64,000 bases of DNA from Oscillospiraceae bacterium. Lineage in GTDB: Bacteria; Bacillota; Clostridia; Oscillospirales; Acutalibacteraceae. Positions within the stretch are counted from its first letter, which is position 1, and every line of letters starts with the position of its first letter. Made by a program: the position numbers and the translations under genes. The stretch lies in assembly GCA_022650455.1 (NCBI GenBank), contig JALCPO010000001.1, forward strand, positions 1 to 64,000. The letters are read 5' to 3'. Of this stretch, positions 8,781 through 17,388 are shown in pieces. The notes under the pieces were generated by a model. It did not search any database and was not told where the DNA came from. It was given only the letters and a program-made list of their open reading frames with translations.

Positions 8781-10562
8781 TCAGGTTGTGTTTCCGCCTT
8801 CGCGGATCAGGGGAAGCGTCACCCGGACGGAGGTCCCGTGCCCCGGCTCGCTGAAAATCTTAACGCCGTATTTCTCCCCGAACAGCAGGCGGATCCGCGC
8901 GGACACATTCGGGATGCCGACGGAACGGCATTCGTCGTCCGGGCGGGCGGCGACCAGGGCGTCCGCCTTGCCCTGCGGCATACCCACGCCGTCGTCGATC
9001 AGCTCGCAGACCAGGCCGCCGCCGTGGCAGTCGATGAACAGGGAAACGACCCCCTGCTGCCGGTCGGCAAAGGCATGGAAAAAGGAGTTTTCCAGAAAAG
9101 GCTGCAGGAGGAGCTTTGGGATCAGGCATCCGGCCGCGGCGGGGCTTACGCAGATATTCGTCTGAATCTGCTGCCCGAAGCGGATTTTCTGAAGGAAAAT
9201 ATAGTTTTCCAGATTTTTCACTTCCTCGGAGACCGGATGGAACTTCTGGCTGTCGCTGATGGCGCTGCGCAGCAGCAGCGTGAACGTGTCGATCCCCTTC
9301 ACGGCCTTCTCCGCGCTGCCCTGCCAGATGAGCCATTTGATCGACGTCAGCGTGTTGTAAATAAAATGGGGATTGATCTGCATCTGCAGCGTATGGATCT
9401 CCATGCGGCGCTTTTCCTGCTCCAGGGAAAGCAGCCGGTGCACGTCGCGGTTGATGTGCTCGATCATGATGCTGAACGCGCTGGAAAGGCGCTGCACCTC
9501 GTAGCCGCCGCGGATCACCCCGATGCGGTCCGGCAGACCGTCCTTCGTCACGCTTTCCATCGTGCGGACCAGCTTGTTGATCGGCCGCGTGATCTGGTTG
9601 ATGAAAAAGAACAGGATCGCCAGGACCGCCGCCGTGACGATCAGGCAGACCGTCAGAATATAGGCGCTCCCGTTCTGTTCGTTCAGCGCCCGCGTGTAGT
9701 CGAAGACGCTCACGGCGTACAGGTTCCAGCGGGGGATGGCGCGCGCCAGAACGAGCACCGGCTTGTTCTGAAGGATGACATAGCGGCTCGTTTCGTTTTT
9801 TGCGTCCATATCCCGGACGACCCGCGCGAGTTCTTCATCCTTCCGGCCGATGGCCGAACGGTCCATAGACGACACAATGTCGCCGGACCCGTCCAAAAGC
9901 GTGAGGTTGTTCGTGCTGTTGCTCAGGTTGTCGAAAAAAGCCCGCAGATCGCTCTGCTTCATTACGACATAGGCGTAGCCGTACACATCCCGCGTGCCGG
10001 GGTAGGTGAGGGCCTTCAGCGCGACGAAGGAGCTGCCCTCCCGGGAATTCCGGGTGATGTCTTTCCGCACAAAGCGGTACAGGATGCGGTTGGGGGACGA
10101 GCGCGCGTCCTGCGTGACCCGGCTGCTCAGAAGCTCGTCCACCGGAACCGAAAGGCTGGTCTGGTTGGTAACGTAGCACTGCCCGTTGACGCCGACCGCC
10201 GCAACGTCGTAAAACGTGGCGGGCTTGACGGCTCCCAGTTCCTTGGCCATGTCGTAAACCAGCACAAAGGCTCTGGGGTTCTCCTGCCGGAACTTCAGGT
10301 ACTGGGAAAAAGACCAGCTGTTGTTGATCGTCAGTTCCACGTCGGTAATCTGGTCGTTCGCCGCTTCCATCTTTGCCTGGACCATGGTCAGAATCTGCTG
10401 GTTCGACCGGCTCATGGTCTCCACATACCCTTCCTTCGTCATGCTGGAAGCGGTGCCCAGGGTGAAAACGGAGACAATCACCACGCCCAGCACAACGACG
10501 CACGCGATTTTTACCGCCAGGCGGCCCGGATGCACGGCCCGGAGCCATTTTTTCAGACACAT
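8781..10562 (-). CDS. YesM-type sensor histidine kinase
   Basis: The 593-residue membrane protein has a first transmembrane helix at about 16-38, a large extracellular sensor domain (about 40-300), a second helix (about 302-325), a HAMP linker and the His_kinase domain with QMQINPHFIYNTLTSIKWL, where the histidine is the phosphorylation site. A GHKL ATPase domain follows (LLQPFLENSFFHAF, then DDGVGM). YesM kinases pair with AraC-type YesN response regulators and commonly control carbohydrate ABC transporters. The gene starts three bases after the response-regulator stop codon and is therefore cotranscribed. The sensed signal is unknown, probably an extracellular oligosaccharide or the loaded binding protein. 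Confidence 0.92.
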   Translation of the reverse strand: MCLKKWLRAVHPGRLAVKIACVVVLGVVIVSVFTLGTASSMTKEGYVETMSRSNQQILTMVQAKMEAANDQITDVELTINNSWSFSQYLKFRQENPRAFVLVYDMAKELGAVKPATFYDVAAVGVNGQCYVTNQTSLSVPVDELLSSRVTQDARSSPNRILYRFVRKDITRNSREGSSFVALKALTYPGTRDVYGYAYVVMKQSDLRAFFDNLSNSTNNLTLLDGSGDIVSSMDRSAIGRKDEELARVVRDMDAKNETSRYVILQNKPVLVLARAIPRWNLYAVSVFDYTRALNEQNGSAYILTVCLIVTAAVLAILFFFINQITRPINKLVRTMESVTKDGLPDRIGVIRGGYEVQRLSSAFSIMIEHINRDVHRLLSLEQEKRRMEIHTLQMQINPHFIYNTLTSIKWLIWQGSAEKAVKGIDTFTLLLRSAISDSQKFHPVSEEVKNLENYIFLQKIRFGQQIQTNICVSPAAAGCLIPKLLLQPFLENSFFHAFADRQQGVVSLFIDCHGGGLVCELIDDGVGMPQGKADALVAARPDDECRSVGIPNVSARIRLLFGEKYGVKIFSEPGHGTSVRVTLPLIREGGNTT

Positions 10563-10565
10563 CGT

Positions 10566-12119
10566 CTATCCCTCCGCTTTCCGGCAGCTTCTCCGGTAGT
10601 CGCGCGGAGTGCTCCCGGTCTCTTTTTTAAAAACCCGGGCAAAGTAGCTTTGGTCCGTGTAGCCGACCGCGCCGCACACCTCCGAAACGGAAAGCGTCCC
10701 CTGCCGCAGAAGCTCCATCGCGTGGCGGATCCGCTCGCGGTTCAAATACTCGCTGAACCCCTCCGAATGGTGGGAGCGGAAGTAGGCGGAAAGGTACGAA
10801 TAGTTGAAGTTGAACCGCCGGGCCAGGCTGGTCAGCGTAAGCGGCTCGCCGTAATGGCCGTCGATGTACCGCAGGATGTCCCGCATGGTGCCGCCGTTCC
10901 CGCCAACCTTGTATTTGCCGACGATCGTGCGGAAATCCGCCTGAAGGACGGAAAAGACCCGGGCGAATTCATCCGCGTAGGAGCACGAATAGAGTTTCAG
11001 CAGGCACTCCCGCTTCAAATAGGAAAGGCTGTCCGCATTCAGCCCCTGGTCTTCCAGAACGGAGAGCAGCTGGTACCAGGCGTCCTGAACGAGCGTCTTC
11101 AGCTCCATTTCGCCGGGCCACCGCGCGGAAAGGGCCCGGCGCATGTAACCTTCCAGCAGGTCCAGCGCCTTTTCGACCTGCAGGGCGTCGAGCAGCCTCG
11201 TGTATTCCAGCAGGTTGAACCGGGCCTGCCGCTCCGGCTTCCGGAATTCTTCCGCCGCCATGAAATGCCTGTTTTTATAGTAGAAAAACTGGTCCAGATT
11301 CCTGAGAAACGGCCCGCCGTAAATTTCTTTCATCCTGGAGATGTCCGAAAAAACCGGGCTGGCAACGTAAAAGGTGCGCGGCTCCTGCTCCGCGATTTTT
11401 TCCGCCGCCCGCCGGAGCGCACCGCAGAGGCTTTCCTTTTCCGACAGCCGGAAATTGACGACCAGAAGCAGGACGGATTCGTTGACGACCAGGTGCTCGC
11501 AGGAAAAACCGGAAAGCTCCTGCTCCGCCGCCCGGGCCAGAAGCGCTTTCTGCCTCTCCGCCGCTTCGGCGTCCCGCCCGAACAAGCGGGAAAGGTCCGT
11601 CCCGACCAGAAGGAAACCGTCCTCCCGAAAGGCCCCGGCAAGCTGCTTCCGGGTCCCCTCTCCGGCAAAGCCGGTGAGAAGCTTTTCCACGGCCCCGGCC
11701 AGCGACCGGTTCCGCCGGCCGCGCAGCGTCAGGCCCGGGATCCGGGACGCGGCCTGCTTCATGCTTTTCAGAAGATTGTCCGGGCTCAGCGTCGGCTTCA
11801 GGATATAGTCGGACGCGCCGCTCTGGAACGAATCCCGGACATAATCGAAATCGCTGTAGCTGCTGAGCACCACGACCGGAATCTCCGGGTGTTTCGCCCG
11901 CAGCGCTTTTTCCAGCTCGATGCCGTCCACGACCGGCATGACGACATCGGTCAGCACAATGTGCGGCCGGAGCTTTTCCACCATGGCAAGGGCGTCCTTC
12001 CCGTTGCAGGCTTCCCCAACGATCTCGAAGCCCGCCGCGTTCCAGTCGATCATATTGCGGATACCCTGCCGCGTAATGTACTCATCCTCCACAATCAGCA
12101 CCTTACACAACCCGTCCAT
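10566..12119 (-). CDS. YesN-type response regulator with AraC DNA-binding domain
   Basis: The 517-residue protein has a receiver domain (about 1-125; phospho-acceptor Asp58 in IVLTDVVMPVVDG, Lys of YILKP), a long middle region of about 250 residues and a C-terminal AraC/XylS helix-turn-helix pair ending GYTDQSYFARVFKKETGSTP. It should bind DNA upstream of the transporter operon when phosphorylated by the neighbouring YesM kinase. A promoter (TTGAAC-N17-TAAGAT) lies directly upstream. The middle region is typical of YesN proteins and has no recognised catalytic motif. Confidence 0.92.
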   Translation of the reverse strand: MDGLCKVLIVEDEYITRQGIRNMIDWNAAGFEIVGEACNGKDALAMVEKLRPHIVLTDVVMPVVDGIELEKALRAKHPEIPVVVLSSYSDFDYVRDSFQSGASDYILKPTLSPDNLLKSMKQAASRIPGLTLRGRRNRSLAGAVEKLLTGFAGEGTRKQLAGAFREDGFLLVGTDLSRLFGRDAEAAERQKALLARAAEQELSGFSCEHLVVNESVLLLVVNFRLSEKESLCGALRRAAEKIAEQEPRTFYVASPVFSDISRMKEIYGGPFLRNLDQFFYYKNRHFMAAEEFRKPERQARFNLLEYTRLLDALQVEKALDLLEGYMRRALSARWPGEMELKTLVQDAWYQLLSVLEDQGLNADSLSYLKRECLLKLYSCSYADEFARVFSVLQADFRTIVGKYKVGGNGGTMRDILRYIDGHYGEPLTLTSLARRFNFNYSYLSAYFRSHHSEGFSEYLNRERIRHAMELLRQGTLSVSEVCGAVGYTDQSYFARVFKKETGSTPRDYRRSCRKAEG

Positions 12120-12153
12120 TCACAACCATCCCCGTCAAAACTTCTTTTTCTGA

Positions 12154-12182
12154 ATCTTACTACAAAATTCCGGGAAGTTCAA
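12154..12182 (-). promoter_or_regulatory. Promoter of the yesN-yesM operon
   Basis: On the minus strand TTGAAC (12182-12177) and TAAGAT (12159-12154) are 17 bases apart, with the response-regulator start codon about 35 bases downstream of the -10 box. Confidence 0.65.
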
Positions 12183-12217
12183 TTGCCGGAGCTTCCGCCC
12201 GGGAAGGGGAAAAACGG

Positions 12218-12255
12218 AAAATGCGCCCGGGGCAAAATTGCCCGGACGCATTTTT
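12218..12255 (-). terminator. Terminator after the GntR/LacI-type regulator
   Basis: A long inverted repeat (AAAATGCGCCCGGGG and its complement, around an AATTTT loop) lies 21 bases after the regulator's stop codon. On the minus strand it is followed by TTTTCCGTTTTT. The opposite strand also carries six T, so it can work both ways. Confidence 0.75.
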
Positions 12256-12275
12256 TCTGCCCGCCGCGCGGGAAG

Positions 12276-13367
12276 TCAGCGGATTTTTCTGACGGAATCC
12301 CGCAGGATGATTTCGCACGGGAGAACGCTCTGAAATTTCTTTTCCGGATCCTTCAGCATCTTCACCATAAACTCCCCGACGGTCCGTCCCATCCGGTAGC
12401 TGGGGTGGGGGACGGAAGTGACGCCCACCCCGAACGGTTTGGTCAGGTCGGTATCGTCAAAGCTCACCAGGGAAAAATCCTGCGGAACCCGGATGCCCTG
12501 CCGGCGGAAAAGCCGCAGGGCCTTCGCGGCGACCAGATCGTTGTAGGCGATCATGGCGGTGCAGGTCTCCGCGAAATTTAAAATTGCCGGGTCGAAGCGG
12601 CGGTCTTTCCCTTCCGTGTCCCAGAAATAGTCGTAATCTTCCGTGGAAAACCAAACGATCCGGTCTTCCCGGACCGGGACGCCCGCCTCACGGAACGCGC
12701 GCGCGGCCCCTTTCAGGCGACGGTACCCCTGCATGTCGTCAAACTTGAGGAAGGCGCAGATGTCGCGGTGCCCGTTTCCCAGCAGGCACTTCGCCGCCTG
12801 GTACCCCCCTTCCTCGTCGTCGGCAAGGACGCAGGACGCGCCGACCTCGGGGTGGCATCCGTCAAAAAATACGATGGGTATTTTTCTGCGGAGAAATTCG
12901 CTGTACAGGTCGAGGTTGACGCAGGGCAGCATGCTTTTGCACGGCTCGATGATCAGGCCGTCCACATTTTTTTCGAGGAAATTCTCCAGGCATTTCCGTT
13001 CGCCCGCGAGCGTGTTCTGGTCCTCGCAGATCAGGATGTTGTACTCCTGGGTGGAAACGACCTCGTTGATGCCCGTAATGATATTCGGAAAAATGTTGTA
13101 CCGCTTGAAGAGCTCGGTGCCAAAGCCGAGAAGCCCGGTTTTTGTTTTCCGCCCGGGCTCGCTGCAGACGAACGACCCTTTTGCCTGCACCGTGTAGAGC
13201 AGGCCCTCCCGCACAAGCTCCGCCAGCGCGCCCCGGACGGTCTGCCTGCTCACGTGATACTGCCGGGAAAGTTCCGCCTCGCTGCCGATTTTTTCCCCGT
13301 TTTTCAGCTGCCCGGAAAGGATCCGGCTTTTGATGTCTTCCTTCAGCCGCAAATACTTGTACGCCAT
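12276..13367 (-). CDS. GntR/LacI hybrid sugar-responsive repressor (AraR type)
   Basis: An N-terminal GntR winged helix (YLRLKEDIKSRILSGQLKNG, then EAELSRQYHVSRQTVRGALA) is fused to a LacI-type periplasmic-binding-like ligand domain (about residues 80-360). This is the architecture of AraR, which releases DNA on binding a sugar. The gene follows the alpha-galactosidase gene on the same strand, and an operator-like repeated sequence flanks the alpha-galactosidase promoter. I chose ATG 13367: the longer frame starting at TTG 13433 would cover the gene's own promoter (13405-13433), and the trimmed start fits the family. A GTG at 13373 is an alternative. The inducer is probably an alpha-galactoside or galactose, inferred from context. 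Confidence 0.88.
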   Translation of the reverse strand: MAYKYLRLKEDIKSRILSGQLKNGEKIGSEAELSRQYHVSRQTVRGALAELVREGLLYTVQAKGSFVCSEPGRKTKTGLLGFGTELFKRYNIFPNIITGINEVVSTQEYNILICEDQNTLAGERKCLENFLEKNVDGLIIEPCKSMLPCVNLDLYSEFLRRKIPIVFFDGCHPEVGASCVLADDEEGGYQAAKCLLGNGHRDICAFLKFDDMQGYRRLKGAARAFREAGVPVREDRIVWFSTEDYDYFWDTEGKDRRFDPAILNFAETCTAMIAYNDLVAAKALRLFRRQGIRVPQDFSLVSFDDTDLTKPFGVGVTSVPHPSYRMGRTVGEFMVKMLKDPEKKFQSVLPCEIILRDSVRKIR

Positions 13368-13404
13368 ACGCACGTCCCATTCAAACCTTTTTTCAAACAG
13401 GTCT

Positions 13405-13433
13405 ATTATAGTGGAAAACCGGCCGCAATTCAA
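13405..13433 (-). promoter_or_regulatory. Promoter of the GntR/LacI-type regulator
   Basis: On the minus strand TTGAAT (13433-13428) and a perfect TATAAT (13410-13405) are 17 bases apart, about 37 bases before ATG 13367. Its position inside the longest open frame is the reason for choosing the shorter protein. Confidence 0.75.
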
Positions 13434-13478
13434 GATTTCCCGGCCCGCGGGCGGGAAAGCCTCCGTTTCCGCAAATAT

Positions 13479-15641
13479 TTACGGCTCTTCGGAAAGATCA
13501 ATCTCATAGAGGCGCGCGGTCTTCGCCGCTTTCCGATGCACCCGGAGCGTCCCTTTCGCGGTGTCGAGCACCGGGGTCTCCGTTTCAAAGGAAGGGTACA
13601 GGACCCTGACCTCCGCCTTTTTCCCTTTCACCTGGGGCAGCGGGATTTCGGCCGTTTCCCCGCCGCGGACGCGCCATACCGCGAGGTACAGCTTTCTGCC
13701 GCAGCCGAGGCCGAGCGCCAGCCAGTCCTCGTAGAAGCTCGGAAGGCCGAGGGGCCAGAACGGCAGGCTGTCTTTGATGTCCGCGCGGATGGATTTGTAG
13801 CAGGCGATCCCCTCTTTTACCAGATGGAACCGCTCCGGGCTGAGCTCCGCGAGGTGCCCGCTCTGATGGATGCGCAGCAGCATGGCGTTGACCATGTTGA
13901 CCACGACCTCTTCCCGGTCCCCCGTCCTGAGGGGATACGACCAGATGGCGCACTGCTCGGGGTTGACCCCGACCGGGCTGGAAACCGCGATGGCGGCGTT
14001 TTTCATGTAATCCGTCTGATCGCTCGAGGACTGGATGCTGTGCCGGCTGAGCATGGCGTAATCCATCCGCATCCCGCCGGAGCCGCAGTTTTCAATGACC
14101 AGACCGGGGTACTTGGCGAAGATGCCGTCCAGCCATTTCAGGTAGGCGCGGTCGTGTTCCAGCAGGCCGTCGCCGAAGCTGTCCGCGTGAAGCTCCGTGC
14201 CGACGCCGCCGTTGATGTTGTAATCCATCTTGATGTAGCCCACCCCGTATTCCCGCACCATGCGGTCCACGGTCTTTGTGGCGTAGGCGCGCACTTCCGG
14301 ATTGCGGAAATCGAGCTGGTAGCGACCGGTGTCGCTCACGGGCCTGCCGTGGCGCACAAAGAACCAGTCCTTCGGCAGCTTCTTCGCCAGGGGGGCGTCG
14401 CGCCCCATCACCTCGATCTCCAGCCAGAGGCCGGGGATCATGCCTTTGGAGCGGATGTAGCGGATCGGGATCTCGATGCCGCCGGGGTACCGCTTTTCGG
14501 ACGGCTTCCATTCGCCGACCCTGCCCCACCAGTTTTCGTCCGTGTACCAGCCGCAGTCGATGCAGAAGTACTCGCACCCCGCTTCGGCCGCCGCGTCGAT
14601 CAGCGGGATGAGCTTTTCCGTGGTGGAATCGCCGAAAAGGCAGTTCATGTAATCGTTGAAAATAACGCCCAGCTTTTCGTTGTCCTCGTTTTTGCGGCGG
14701 ATGCGGCGGCGGTACCGGATCATCTCGTCCGCCGAGGTTTCAAACGAGCCGCGGACCGCCGACACGGCGACGGGGACCGTGACGAAGCGTTCGCCGGGTT
14801 TGAGGGATTTGTGCCACTGGCATTCCTGCTCGGTCGGGCCGCAGAGCTGGAAATAGATTTCCGCCCGCGCCGTGCCCTCCGTGGTGATGACCATGTCGCG
14901 CGTTTCCGGGTCGGGCAGGAAATCGCCCGCGCTGTCCCCGACCTCCCAGTACCAGGAGCCGTTGTTCTCAATCTGCCACAGGTAGCAGACGCCGGCGTCC
15001 GTATTTTCCAGGCTGCCCATCGGCAGATACTCTTCGGAGGACCAGGTGCCCGCATTATAGGCGTAAATCCGTTTGGTGGACGCCATCATGTCGATGGGAT
15101 TCAGCCCCATCTGCGGCAGGGTGTAAGCCTGCCAGCGCGCTTCGTCATACCAGGAGTTGTGCGCTTTCCGGACCAGCATTTTTTCCTCCCACGGCTTGGA
15201 GCCCGGCAGCGAAGCGCCGTAGTAGGCGAACGAGGTGACATACTCCAGCTCGCGGGTGCGGGTTCCCTTGTTTTCCAGCTCCGTCCAGGAGCGGACGGCC
15301 CGCACCCCGTCGTAGAACTGGATATGGCTCGTGACGAAAAGGCCGTCCGTCTCCTGCGTGATCTCCAGCTTCCGGCCCAACGCGTTGCGCGTGTCCTTCA
15401 TGGATCGGTAGCGGAGCAGGGCCCCCGGCACCGTGCCGGTATGCTTCATGCCGTGGTGGTCGGTGTTGTCCATGCCGGATTCCGCAAGGTCCACCAGCTT
15501 AAACCCGTTTTTCAGGCTTTCCGGCACCGCGCCCCCGCGGTAGGGAACCGGGGAGAAATAGAGGAACCGCGCGCGTTTTCCCTTTTCCAGCTCAAAGACC
15601 AGATTGAGCCCGTTTTCTTCGATCCGTACGGTTTTTCCCAT
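13479..15641 (-). CDS. Alpha-galactosidase, glycoside hydrolase family 36
   Basis: The 720-residue enzyme has an N-terminal beta-sandwich domain and a TIM barrel with the family motifs IDCGWYTDENWWGRVGEW, GLWLEIEVMG, the nucleophile region GVGYIKMDYNINGG (first Asp), LVIENCGSGGMRMDYAML and the acid/base region SSSDQTDYMKN. GH36 enzymes release terminal alpha-galactose from melibiose, raffinose and stachyose. There is no signal peptide, so it acts in the cytoplasm on imported sugar. ATG 15641 was chosen because GGAG lies nine bases upstream; two in-frame ATGs 15 and 33 bases upstream have weaker sites. It heads the sugar-utilisation cluster that continues with the regulator, YesNM pair and transporter. 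Confidence 0.93.
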   Translation of the reverse strand: MGKTVRIEENGLNLVFELEKGKRARFLYFSPVPYRGGAVPESLKNGFKLVDLAESGMDNTDHHGMKHTGTVPGALLRYRSMKDTRNALGRKLEITQETDGLFVTSHIQFYDGVRAVRSWTELENKGTRTRELEYVTSFAYYGASLPGSKPWEEKMLVRKAHNSWYDEARWQAYTLPQMGLNPIDMMASTKRIYAYNAGTWSSEEYLPMGSLENTDAGVCYLWQIENNGSWYWEVGDSAGDFLPDPETRDMVITTEGTARAEIYFQLCGPTEQECQWHKSLKPGERFVTVPVAVSAVRGSFETSADEMIRYRRRIRRKNEDNEKLGVIFNDYMNCLFGDSTTEKLIPLIDAAAEAGCEYFCIDCGWYTDENWWGRVGEWKPSEKRYPGGIEIPIRYIRSKGMIPGLWLEIEVMGRDAPLAKKLPKDWFFVRHGRPVSDTGRYQLDFRNPEVRAYATKTVDRMVREYGVGYIKMDYNINGGVGTELHADSFGDGLLEHDRAYLKWLDGIFAKYPGLVIENCGSGGMRMDYAMLSRHSIQSSSDQTDYMKNAAIAVSSPVGVNPEQCAIWSYPLRTGDREEVVVNMVNAMLLRIHQSGHLAELSPERFHLVKEGIACYKSIRADIKDSLPFWPLGLPSFYEDWLALGLGCGRKLYLAVWRVRGGETAEIPLPQVKGKKAEVRVLYPSFETETPVLDTAKGTLRVHRKAAKTARLYEIDLSEEP

Positions 15642-15747
15642 CGCTGCAATCTCCATTCTTTCACAATTTGTCATTTTCGCCGCCCCGTTTCGGGGCTTCC
15701 CTCCGCCTCCCGGTCCGGGCAGCTCCTGTCCGGCTGTGTTTGCAAAC

Positions 15748-15874
15748 ATGTATGGACTTGATTCCCTGTTTTTGAGCGGATTTGTCATTCTGCTCGTGTC
15801 TTTTCTGTCCGTATCATGGAATCAACGTGTCCATACATCGATTGCATTATAACACGGAATCGTATCGTTTTCAA
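15748..15874 (-). promoter_or_regulatory. Alpha-galactosidase promoter with paired operator-like repeats
   Basis: On the minus strand TTGAAA (15874-15869) and TATAAT (15851-15846) are 17 bases apart. Just downstream, 15838-15818 reads ATGTATGGAC-ACG-TTGATTCC, and a second copy, ATGTATGGAC-TTGATTCC, lies in the opposite orientation at 15748-15765. A repressor bound at the first copy would block the start site, and the second copy about 70 bases away could allow looping. The GntR/LacI-type protein encoded downstream is the likely ligand. Confidence 0.65.
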
Positions 15875-16028
15875 TCGATATTTTTAAAAATTTTATATAA
15901 TAATACAAATATTCGGAAAACAGCACAGTTGCACGGTCCGGATTTTTGTTTTTTAATCTGTATTATTTTTTTAAAATATTCATTCAATATTTTTAATACA
16001 TGTATCTAAAATATTGAAACAAAAGAAA
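15875..16028. other. AT-rich intergenic stretch without a gene
   Basis: This stretch, much richer in A and T than the surrounding genes, contains only short AT runs (repeated TTTTTAAAA and AATATT motifs). No open frame with a ribosome-binding site is visible. It may act as an UP element or AT-rich protein-binding region upstream of the alpha-galactosidase promoter. Confidence 0.5.
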
Positions 16029-16056
16029 TCCATCCCGCGCCCCGGAGCGGGATGGA
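16029..16056 (-). terminator. Terminator after the YibE/F-family gene
   Basis: TCCATCCCGC (16029-16038) pairs with GCGGGATGGA (16047-16056). On the minus strand the stem is followed by a T-rich stretch (TTTCTTTTG). It lies 40 bases beyond the stop codon. Confidence 0.65.
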
Positions 16057-16096
16057 CAAAATAGACCCGACGGAATGCCGCGGGAAACGTTTCACG

Positions 16097-17284
16097 TCAC
16101 TGCGGCCGGCGGAAGCGGAGCTTTTTCTCCGCAAGCAGCGGCAGCAGCTTCGCGGAAAGGAAGGAAACCGTCGGCACCGTCACGACAACGGCAAAGCTGC
16201 CAGTCAGCGCCTGGATGATTTCCGTGGCGATCTGGTTGGAATTCATCACCTGGTTATACGGCATGTTGTACGTGTAGATCTGGATCAGCCCCACCAGGGA
16301 GGAACCGGTGAACGCCAGGATCAGTGTGTTGGCCATGGTCCCCAGCATGTCCCGTCCCACATTCATTCCGGAAGCGAAGAGGGCCTTCCGCCCGGCGTCC
16401 GGGTTTCCCCGGTACACCTCGTTGACCGACGAAGACACGGAGATGGCGACGTCCATCACCGCCCCGAGCGACGCGACGAGCACGGCGGCGAAAAACAGGC
16501 CCCCGACCCGCAGGCCGCTGTGGGAAGAGATCGCCAGCAGCGACTCCGTATCGGAAAACGTATAGCCCGAAGTGCCCGTCAGCGAGGTGAAAACCAGCTC
16601 GATGCCGGCCGAAAGCAGGACCCCGCCGAACGTCCCGAGAACCGCAATCAGGCTCTTCCACTCGAAGCCGCCGACCAGCAGAAGCGTCACGCAGGACGTG
16701 ACGGCGGAAAAGATGAGAACGGCTGCCTCCGGGGGGACCCCCCGGTACAGCAGGGGAACAAAAACAAAGATCACGCTGGTCACGGTAAAGCCGATCGCGA
16801 GGACGGACCGGAAGCCTTTTTTCCCGCCGACCAGGCAGAGCAGCAGGACAAAGAGCGCCGCCATCAGGTACAGGTAGGGGGTCCGGTTCGGCGTGTTGAC
16901 GTTGATGTTGACGGTTTTTCCGTCCCCCGTGGCGCTGACCGACACGACGGCGGTCTGCCCGGCTTTCAGGTAATAGTTCACATCGTAATTCAGGTTGTTC
17001 GTGATGCGGTAGCTTTTTCCGCGGTAGGCGCCCGTCAGGACGGTAATGGTCACGTTCTGCGAACCGACCAGAAGCTCGGGATGTTTTTCATCGTGCTTCA
17101 CGTTCTCGGAATCGACGGAAACGACCTTCGCCGTCTCAAACGAGATGGTGTCATGCCCGGAAAGGCGGTACGGATTGTAATAGGCCTGGTGGCGGCTCAG
17201 GCCGTACGCGAGGACGATGTAGGCGATGAGCAGCAGGAGCGCGGCTCCCGCCTTCCATAAATTTTTTATCTGCAGATGCGGCAC
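16097..17284 (-). CDS. YibE/F-family multi-pass membrane protein
   Basis: The 395-residue protein has an N-terminal membrane helix (about 12-30), an extracellular beta-rich segment (about 45-135, with TITVLTGAYRGKSYRITNN) and about seven further helices with the family segments SSHSGLRVGGLFFAAVLVAS and GAVMDVAISVSSSVNEVY. YibE/F proteins are widespread in Firmicutes and their function is not established; a transport role has been proposed. The gene is monocistronic with its own terminator and lies upstream of the alpha-galactosidase promoter region. Nothing nearby explains its role. Confidence 0.85.
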   Translation of the reverse strand: MPHLQIKNLWKAGAALLLLIAYIVLAYGLSRHQAYYNPYRLSGHDTISFETAKVVSVDSENVKHDEKHPELLVGSQNVTITVLTGAYRGKSYRITNNLNYDVNYYLKAGQTAVVSVSATGDGKTVNINVNTPNRTPYLYLMAALFVLLLCLVGGKKGFRSVLAIGFTVTSVIFVFVPLLYRGVPPEAAVLIFSAVTSCVTLLLVGGFEWKSLIAVLGTFGGVLLSAGIELVFTSLTGTSGYTFSDTESLLAISSHSGLRVGGLFFAAVLVASLGAVMDVAISVSSSVNEVYRGNPDAGRKALFASGMNVGRDMLGTMANTLILAFTGSSLVGLIQIYTYNMPYNQVMNSNQIATEIIQALTGSFAVVVTVPTVSFLSAKLLPLLAEKKLRFRRPQ

Positions 17285-17317
17285 GGTGTTCTCCTCTTCC
17301 TCTGTTTTTCGAAGAAA

Positions 17318-17355
17318 GACAACCTCATCGCACTTCGCAGTGAAATGAGGTTGTC
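17318..17355 (-). terminator. Terminator after the phosphoesterase gene
   Basis: GACAACCTCAT (17318-17328) pairs with ATGAGGTTGTC (17345-17355), with a nested CACT/AGTG stem in the loop. On the minus strand it is followed by TTTCTTCG, a weak T tract. Confidence 0.65.
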
Positions 17356-17388
17356 TGGGATTCTTTTGTCACGTCCGGGCGGATTCTG

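Noticed and set aside
8673..12581. A 1302-codon open frame on the plus strand opposite the yesM/yesN genes
   Set aside because: It is the antisense shadow of two well-supported genes in GC-rich DNA, has no recognisable domain and spans the gap and promoter between real genes.
12768..15761. A 997-codon plus-strand frame opposite the regulator and alpha-galactosidase
   Set aside because: Antisense to two genes with clear family motifs; composition (His/Arg/Val/Ala-rich) is typical of shadow frames.
16081..16100. Possible further parS site (ACGTTTCACGTCAC)
   Set aside because: Only one half matches; the palindrome is not preserved.
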